Assembly: GCF_019042245.1 (NCBI RefSeq)
Contig: NZ_JAHQCX010000019.1
Location: 49,349-113,348, forward strand
Length of the DNA stretch: 64,000 nt
Reading direction: 5' to 3'
Source of the DNA: Diplocloster modestus
GTDB taxonomy: Bacteria; Bacillota; Clostridia; Lachnospirales; Lachnospiraceae
Shown here: positions 59,743 through 64,000 of the stretch, in pieces
Layout of the letters: each line of letters begins with the position of its first letter
Position numbering within the stretch: the first letter of the stretch is position 1
Notes under the pieces: generated by a model
Told to the model about the DNA's origin: nothing
Databases searched by the model: none
What the model saw: the letters and a program-made list of their open reading frames with translations, nothing else
Position numbers and translations under genes: made by a program

Positions 59743-61194
59743 ATGGACGGATATCAGGTCAGATTTATAGACAAAATATTGGACAATGTGCATGGCTTTA
59801 TTGAATTCACGGCCGTGGAAAAGGAAATTATAGAGCTCCCGATTTTTAAGCGTCTGCAGAGTATCAAACAGCTGGGGCTTACGAACTGGATATTCCCGGG
59901 AGCGGAGCATACCCGATTTATCCATTCCCTGGGCGTGATGCATCTGGCGGATCAGATGGCGATCCAGCTGCGGTATTCCGGCGAAGAACGGCAGCTGGTA
60001 CGGCTGGCCGGGCTGCTTCATGATATCGGGCATTACCCGCTTTCTCATGTAGGGGAGCGGGCATATAAAAGCCTGCCCACGAATCCGGAGGACGTTGTGA
60101 GGAATCAGAAGCAAAGGGTGATCGATGGACTTTATTCTGTTGGAGACACCCGGCTGCACTATATGCAGGAGCCCTCGAATCCCTATCATCATGAACATAT
60201 CACGGAACAGGTGATAAAAAGCGACGGGGATATCCGCGGTATCATTGACAGACATTGCGGCGGCTGTCCTCTGATCACCATTGAAAATATCTGTGATATC
60301 ATAGTTGGAAATGTGGAACGCAACCCCAAAATCTCCGGCCTGGTACAGCTGGTCCATTCCGAACTGGACGCCGACCGGATCGATTATATCATGAGGGACG
60401 CCACGTTTTCCGGGACCAGCTACGGCGGATTTGAGCTTGGGCTCTTTTTGAGAAATTTAGCGAGGACGGATTATCACGGCGGGGAGATTATCGGGGTCCA
60501 CCCCAAAGGGATATCCATCGCCGATCAGTTCCTGATGAACCGCTATTATTCTTATACCCAGGTCTTTTTTAACCGGCATGTTTCCATACTGGAATTCATG
60601 GCACGCACACTGACGGAGATCTTCATCAGCAAGAATACCAGCGAGTATCCGTCGCCGGAGGTGCTGCTTCAGTATATCAAGAAACATAACGGTAAGACGG
60701 AGTTTTTGTATTTTACAGACCGCGCATTCTGGGACAGCGTGCATCATGTATCCATGGGTTATTCCCCTTATGCGGATGTATTCCAGGATCTCCTTTTGAA
60801 ATACCAGGAACTGGATTTGACGGAGAATAAGCAGATCTCCGTGACCTTTTCTGACGCGGAAGAACTGTGGGAGCATCTCAGGGAAAATCCGATCTGCCGG
60901 AATGTACACAGGAAAGACGCAGAAGTGATTCCGATTCTGAATATTGAAAGCTTTACCCATCAACTGCCTGAGGCGGTGTATGAACAGAAGCTGGAAAAGC
61001 TTTTGGATGAGGGGGAGATAAACGCGCGGCAGGCGGATCTCATGAGAATACGCCGGCTTCAGGAAGGAATTACGATTATAGAGGAAGGTAAGGAGCCGAT
61101 ACTGCTGTCGGACAGCCCGGCGTCCCTGATGTCCAGATTGTACTCGACCAAGGTTTGTATTCTAAGAGAGTATGAGCTTCCAGGTCAGGGGTAG
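59743..61194 (+). CDS. HD-domain phosphohydrolase (dGTPase/SamHD1-like)
   Basis: 483 residues. The metal-binding set is H61 (RFIHSLGVMHLA), H93-D94 (LLHDIGHYPLSH), and the later aspartate in HSELDADRIDYIMRDA. The start is placed at ATG 59743 because GGAGGAAATT lies directly before it; the frame opens at 59707. The second half (about 290-480) is helical and less conserved. Members hydrolyse dNTPs, nucleotides or signalling phosphates. No neighbour hints at the substrate. It stands alone between the TPR gene and the GH95 gene. Confidence 0.88.
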   Translation: MDGYQVRFIDKILDNVHGFIEFTAVEKEIIELPIFKRLQSIKQLGLTNWIFPGAEHTRFIHSLGVMHLADQMAIQLRYSGEERQLVRLAGLLHDIGHYPLSHVGERAYKSLPTNPEDVVRNQKQRVIDGLYSVGDTRLHYMQEPSNPYHHEHITEQVIKSDGDIRGIIDRHCGGCPLITIENICDIIVGNVERNPKISGLVQLVHSELDADRIDYIMRDATFSGTSYGGFELGLFLRNLARTDYHGGEIIGVHPKGISIADQFLMNRYYSYTQVFFNRHVSILEFMARTLTEIFISKNTSEYPSPEVLLQYIKKHNGKTEFLYFTDRAFWDSVHHVSMGYSPYADVFQDLLLKYQELDLTENKQISVTFSDAEELWEHLRENPICRNVHRKDAEVIPILNIESFTHQLPEAVYEQKLEKLLDEGEINARQADLMRIRRLQEGITIIEEGKEPILLSDSPASLMSRLYSTKVCILREYELPGQG

Positions 61195-61338
61195 TGTATA
61201 GCGGCTTAATTGTTAGGAGATGATGGTATATCTTTTGCCTGTGATAGTTACCATTTTATTTTTTGCAGAACGATAGAGTGCTATGGTATCTAAAGGCGAT
61301 ACAGAATTAGTTGGAAATAAACGTGCGGGAGACTACTC

Positions 61339-63930
61339 ATGGAACAATTGCAGAAGAATCTGAACCTGAATGAATCGAAGCTCATATTACAATATCATGC
61401 GCCGGCTGATAAAGGTACCCTTATTCTAAGTCCCGGAGCCGGCAGGACCACAGAAGAAAATATATGGCAGCAGTATACCCTGCCAATCGGAAACGGAGAT
61501 ATGGGCGCAAATATATATGGCGGGATCAGTGAAGAACGCATGACCTTTAATGAGAAGACGCTCTGGACCGGGGGTCCTGGCCCTGACCGGCCGGATTATA
61601 TGGGTGGGAATCTGAAAGAGTGCGGACGCGATGGCAAGACCCTCAGAAAGATACAGAAGCTATTTCGGGAAGGAAGAAATACAGAGGCCTCAGAAGCCTG
61701 TGAGGAACTGGTCGGGGGCACCGATGGATACGGCGCTTATCAGTGCTGGGGAAACTTAAGAGTTCGATATGAAGGTTTGGATGAGGCAAGTGCCGGTAAT
61801 TACCGGCGCAGACTGGATTTGGAAAACGCAGTGGCAGATGTTGCCTTTGACTGTGGGAAAACTTGCTTTGCTCATGGAGAAATCCAGGATGAACCCGGCG
61901 GGTCCCACTACGAACGGGAGTATTTTATGAGCCACCCGGCGAAGGTATTGGCCGTAAAACTGACGGCCCGGGGAGAAGATAAGCTGAATCTGGTGATTTC
62001 TTTTGAATCCGCGCAGCAGGGGAGCACTATAGCGGAGCGAAATAGTCTAAGGCTTGAAGGAGAAGTAAAAGATAACGGGTTAAAATACTGCACTTTAATA
62101 ATGGCAGAGGCTGACAGGGGGATCATAAAAGCTTCGGACGATAGTCTGCTTATCGATGAGGCTGAATCCGTAGTAATATACCTGGCGTCTGCAACAGATT
62201 ATGAAAACCGCTGGCCTGCATATCGTACCGGAGAAACTGCAGCCGCACTGAAAGACAGAGTGGCTCAGGTGTTGGAATGCGCGGCGGCCCGTGGTTATGA
62301 AATATTAAAGGAAGAACACATCCGTGATTATCGAAAGATATTTTCACGGGTCAGCCTAAACCTAGGACAAAAGGATATGAGAGCGCACGCCCATACAGAG
62401 GATGCCTATACAGAAGATGCCCATACAGAGAAAGGGCAGGAACGATTTCCAGATGCGACAGACCGGCTGCTGGAAAGATATAAAAACGGGCTGGCGTCCC
62501 AGGTGGAGAGCCGCTATCTGGAAGTGCTGCTGTTCCAGTACGGACGGTATCTGCTGATCAGTTCCTCACGTGAGGATTCGCAGCTTCCGGCCAACCTCCA
62601 GGGGGTATGGAACGTCTCCAATGATCCCATATGGAGTGCCGACTATCATCTGAATGTCAATCTTCAGATGAATTACTGGCCTGCAGGTCCGGCAAATATG
62701 GCCGAATGTATCCTGCCGCTGATCCGCTATGTGGATTCCTTAAGAGTGCCGGGGCGGATCACGGCGAAGATCTATGCCGGTATCGAAAGTACGCGAATGG
62801 AGCCGGAAAATGGATTCATGGCCCATACCCAGAACACCCCGTTTGGCTGGACCTGTCCGGGGTGGTCCTTCGACTGGGGCTGGTCCCCGGCGGCAGTGCC
62901 CTGGATTCTCCAGAACTGCTGGGAATATTATGAATTTACCGGGAACAAAGAGATTCTGGAAAATAGGATATATCCCATGATGCGCGAGGAAGCAAAGCTC
63001 TATGACCAGCTGCTGGTCCGTAAGCCGGACGGGACTTTGGTATCGTCTCCGGCTTATTCCCCCGAACACGGTCCGCGGACTGAGGGGAACACCTACGAGC
63101 ACACACTGATCTGGCAGCTCTATGAGGATACCATCCGGGCGGCCGGTGAACTGGGCCTTAACCGGGAACAGGCAGAAGTCTGGAAAGAAAACCAGAAGCG
63201 GTTAAAAGGCCCCGCTGAAATCGGCGATGACGGACAGCTGAAAGAATGGTACGAGGAGAGCTGGGCTGGCAGTGTAAAAGAGTCGGAAGGTTATGCGCAC
63301 CGCCATCTGTCCCATATGCTGGGGCTGTATCCGGGAAGTCTGATTTCTTTGGAAAATACGGAGCTTCTCCGGGCTGCAATTGCGGCACTGGATCAGCGCA
63401 CAGATGTCAGTACCGGCTGGGGAATGGGACAAAGAATCAACTCCCGGGCCAGGACCGGCGAAGGAGAAAAGGCATATCAGCTGATTCAGATGCTGATCCG
63501 GACAGGCATATATCCAAATCTTTTTGACGCCCATCCGCCATTCCAGATCGATGGGAACTTTGGGCTGACAGCCGGGATCTGTGAGATGCTGATACAGAGT
63601 AAGACGGGCGCAACGAGGCTGCTGCCTGCACTGCCGCAGGAGTGGCGGGACGGAAGCTTTGAGGGACTGGCAGCCCGGGGGAATTATATCTGGAGCGCAA
63701 AATGGAGAGAGAGCCGCCTGCTGCGCGCTTGGGTGTATTCGGCCAATGGAGGGACTGTGTCAGTTCACTATGCTGGTATTCAAAATGCCAGCCTGCTGGA
63801 TGAAACGGGCGCCTCCGTAAATATGCATATATTAAGCAGCGACAGAATTGCTTTTCAGACAGAGGCTGGTCAATGTTACTATCTGAATATGCAGAGTTCC
63901 GGGTCAGAAAAAGGGAAAGAAAAAGGCTGA
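61339..63930 (+). CDS. Alpha-L-fucosidase, glycoside hydrolase family 95
   Basis: 863 residues. The N-terminal GH95 beta-domain has WQQYTLPIGNGDMGANIYGG and RMTFNEKTLWTGGPG. The (alpha/alpha)6 catalytic part has LPANLQGVWN, NVNLQMNYWPA (the two Asn of the GH95 centre), SPEHGPRTEGN (general acid Glu) and FQIDGNFG (Asp). These inverting enzymes remove mainly alpha-1,2-fucose. No signal peptide, so it works inside the cell on imported glycans, as does the GH29 enzyme 27 kb away. A small DNA repeat (CATACAGA-type) near 62390-62430 gives an AHTEDAYTEDAHTE insert. ATG 61339 lacks a strong ribosome site; GGGAG is nearest. Confidence 0.92.
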   Translation: MEQLQKNLNLNESKLILQYHAPADKGTLILSPGAGRTTEENIWQQYTLPIGNGDMGANIYGGISEERMTFNEKTLWTGGPGPDRPDYMGGNLKECGRDGKTLRKIQKLFREGRNTEASEACEELVGGTDGYGAYQCWGNLRVRYEGLDEASAGNYRRRLDLENAVADVAFDCGKTCFAHGEIQDEPGGSHYEREYFMSHPAKVLAVKLTARGEDKLNLVISFESAQQGSTIAERNSLRLEGEVKDNGLKYCTLIMAEADRGIIKASDDSLLIDEAESVVIYLASATDYENRWPAYRTGETAAALKDRVAQVLECAAARGYEILKEEHIRDYRKIFSRVSLNLGQKDMRAHAHTEDAYTEDAHTEKGQERFPDATDRLLERYKNGLASQVESRYLEVLLFQYGRYLLISSSREDSQLPANLQGVWNVSNDPIWSADYHLNVNLQMNYWPAGPANMAECILPLIRYVDSLRVPGRITAKIYAGIESTRMEPENGFMAHTQNTPFGWTCPGWSFDWGWSPAAVPWILQNCWEYYEFTGNKEILENRIYPMMREEAKLYDQLLVRKPDGTLVSSPAYSPEHGPRTEGNTYEHTLIWQLYEDTIRAAGELGLNREQAEVWKENQKRLKGPAEIGDDGQLKEWYEESWAGSVKESEGYAHRHLSHMLGLYPGSLISLENTELLRAAIAALDQRTDVSTGWGMGQRINSRARTGEGEKAYQLIQMLIRTGIYPNLFDAHPPFQIDGNFGLTAGICEMLIQSKTGATRLLPALPQEWRDGSFEGLAARGNYIWSAKWRESRLLRAWVYSANGGTVSVHYAGIQNASLLDETGASVNMHILSSDRIAFQTEAGQCYYLNMQSSGSEKGKEKG

Positions 63931-64000
63931 CTTGAAAAAGTAAATTCCAGTGCAAGACTAAATTCCACCAGCGGTTAAAAGTTGCAGTAAATTATAGACT

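Overview
The window looks like a chromosomal segment of a gut-type Clostridia, most likely Lachnospiraceae. The evidence is a compact rpsL-rpsG-fusA-tuf operon with Firmicutes-type proteins, strong AGGAGG ribosome sites, GTG and TTG starts on rpsG and fusA, Lachnospiraceae-style carbohydrate genes (intracellular GH29 and GH95 fucosidases, Gfo/Idh/MocA oxidoreductases, CUT1 transporter parts) and single-membrane lipoproteins. All assignments come from reading the sequence and from memory of protein families; no database search was run.

Layout. 1-5.1 kb: a sugar or sugar-acid catabolic operon (permease tail, two Gfo/Idh/MocA oxidoreductases, an enolase-superfamily dehydratase, a metallo-beta-lactamase-fold hydrolase, a DapA-family aldolase). 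5.3-7.4 kb: an old-yellow-enzyme/FAD oxidoreductase on the minus strand. 7.7-10.5 kb: an esterase plus a condensation-fold acyltransferase. 10.49-10.92 kb: a very large imperfect palindrome. 11.1-15.9 kb: the str operon. 15.87-17.26 kb: an AT-rich insertion with a decayed transposase and a sugar O-acetyltransferase, followed by a second copy of the tuf 3' end. 17.7-27.9 kb: a ROK-regulated cluster (permease, hydantoinase-like protein, TIM barrel, DUF4127 protein, FAD oxidoreductase, zinc-protease-like protein, secreted protein). 28-34.2 kb: small genes, including a CsoR-type repressor with an EamA transporter under a perfect 32-bp palindrome, and an AraC regulator divergent from a GH29 fucosidase.

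34.3-54.1 kb is the most unusual part: about 20 kb of visibly higher G+C, almost all transcribed leftward. It encodes zinc-ribbon proteins, zinc-ribbon/membrane/TPR fusions, lipoproteins and secreted proteins, an orphan solute-binding lipoprotein and a membrane-anchored LuxR-type receptor. A second, polytopic LuxR regulator is divergently transcribed at the right edge. I see no recombinase, phage or conjugation gene. I read it as a horizontally acquired envelope-associated system of unknown function, controlled by membrane-bound one-component regulators.

54.1-64 kb returns to ordinary composition: a DUF554 protein divergent from a LysR regulator, a decayed ABC exporter, a YARHG-domain lipoprotein, a second zinc-ribbon/TM/TPR protein, an HD phosphohydrolase and a GH95 fucosidase.
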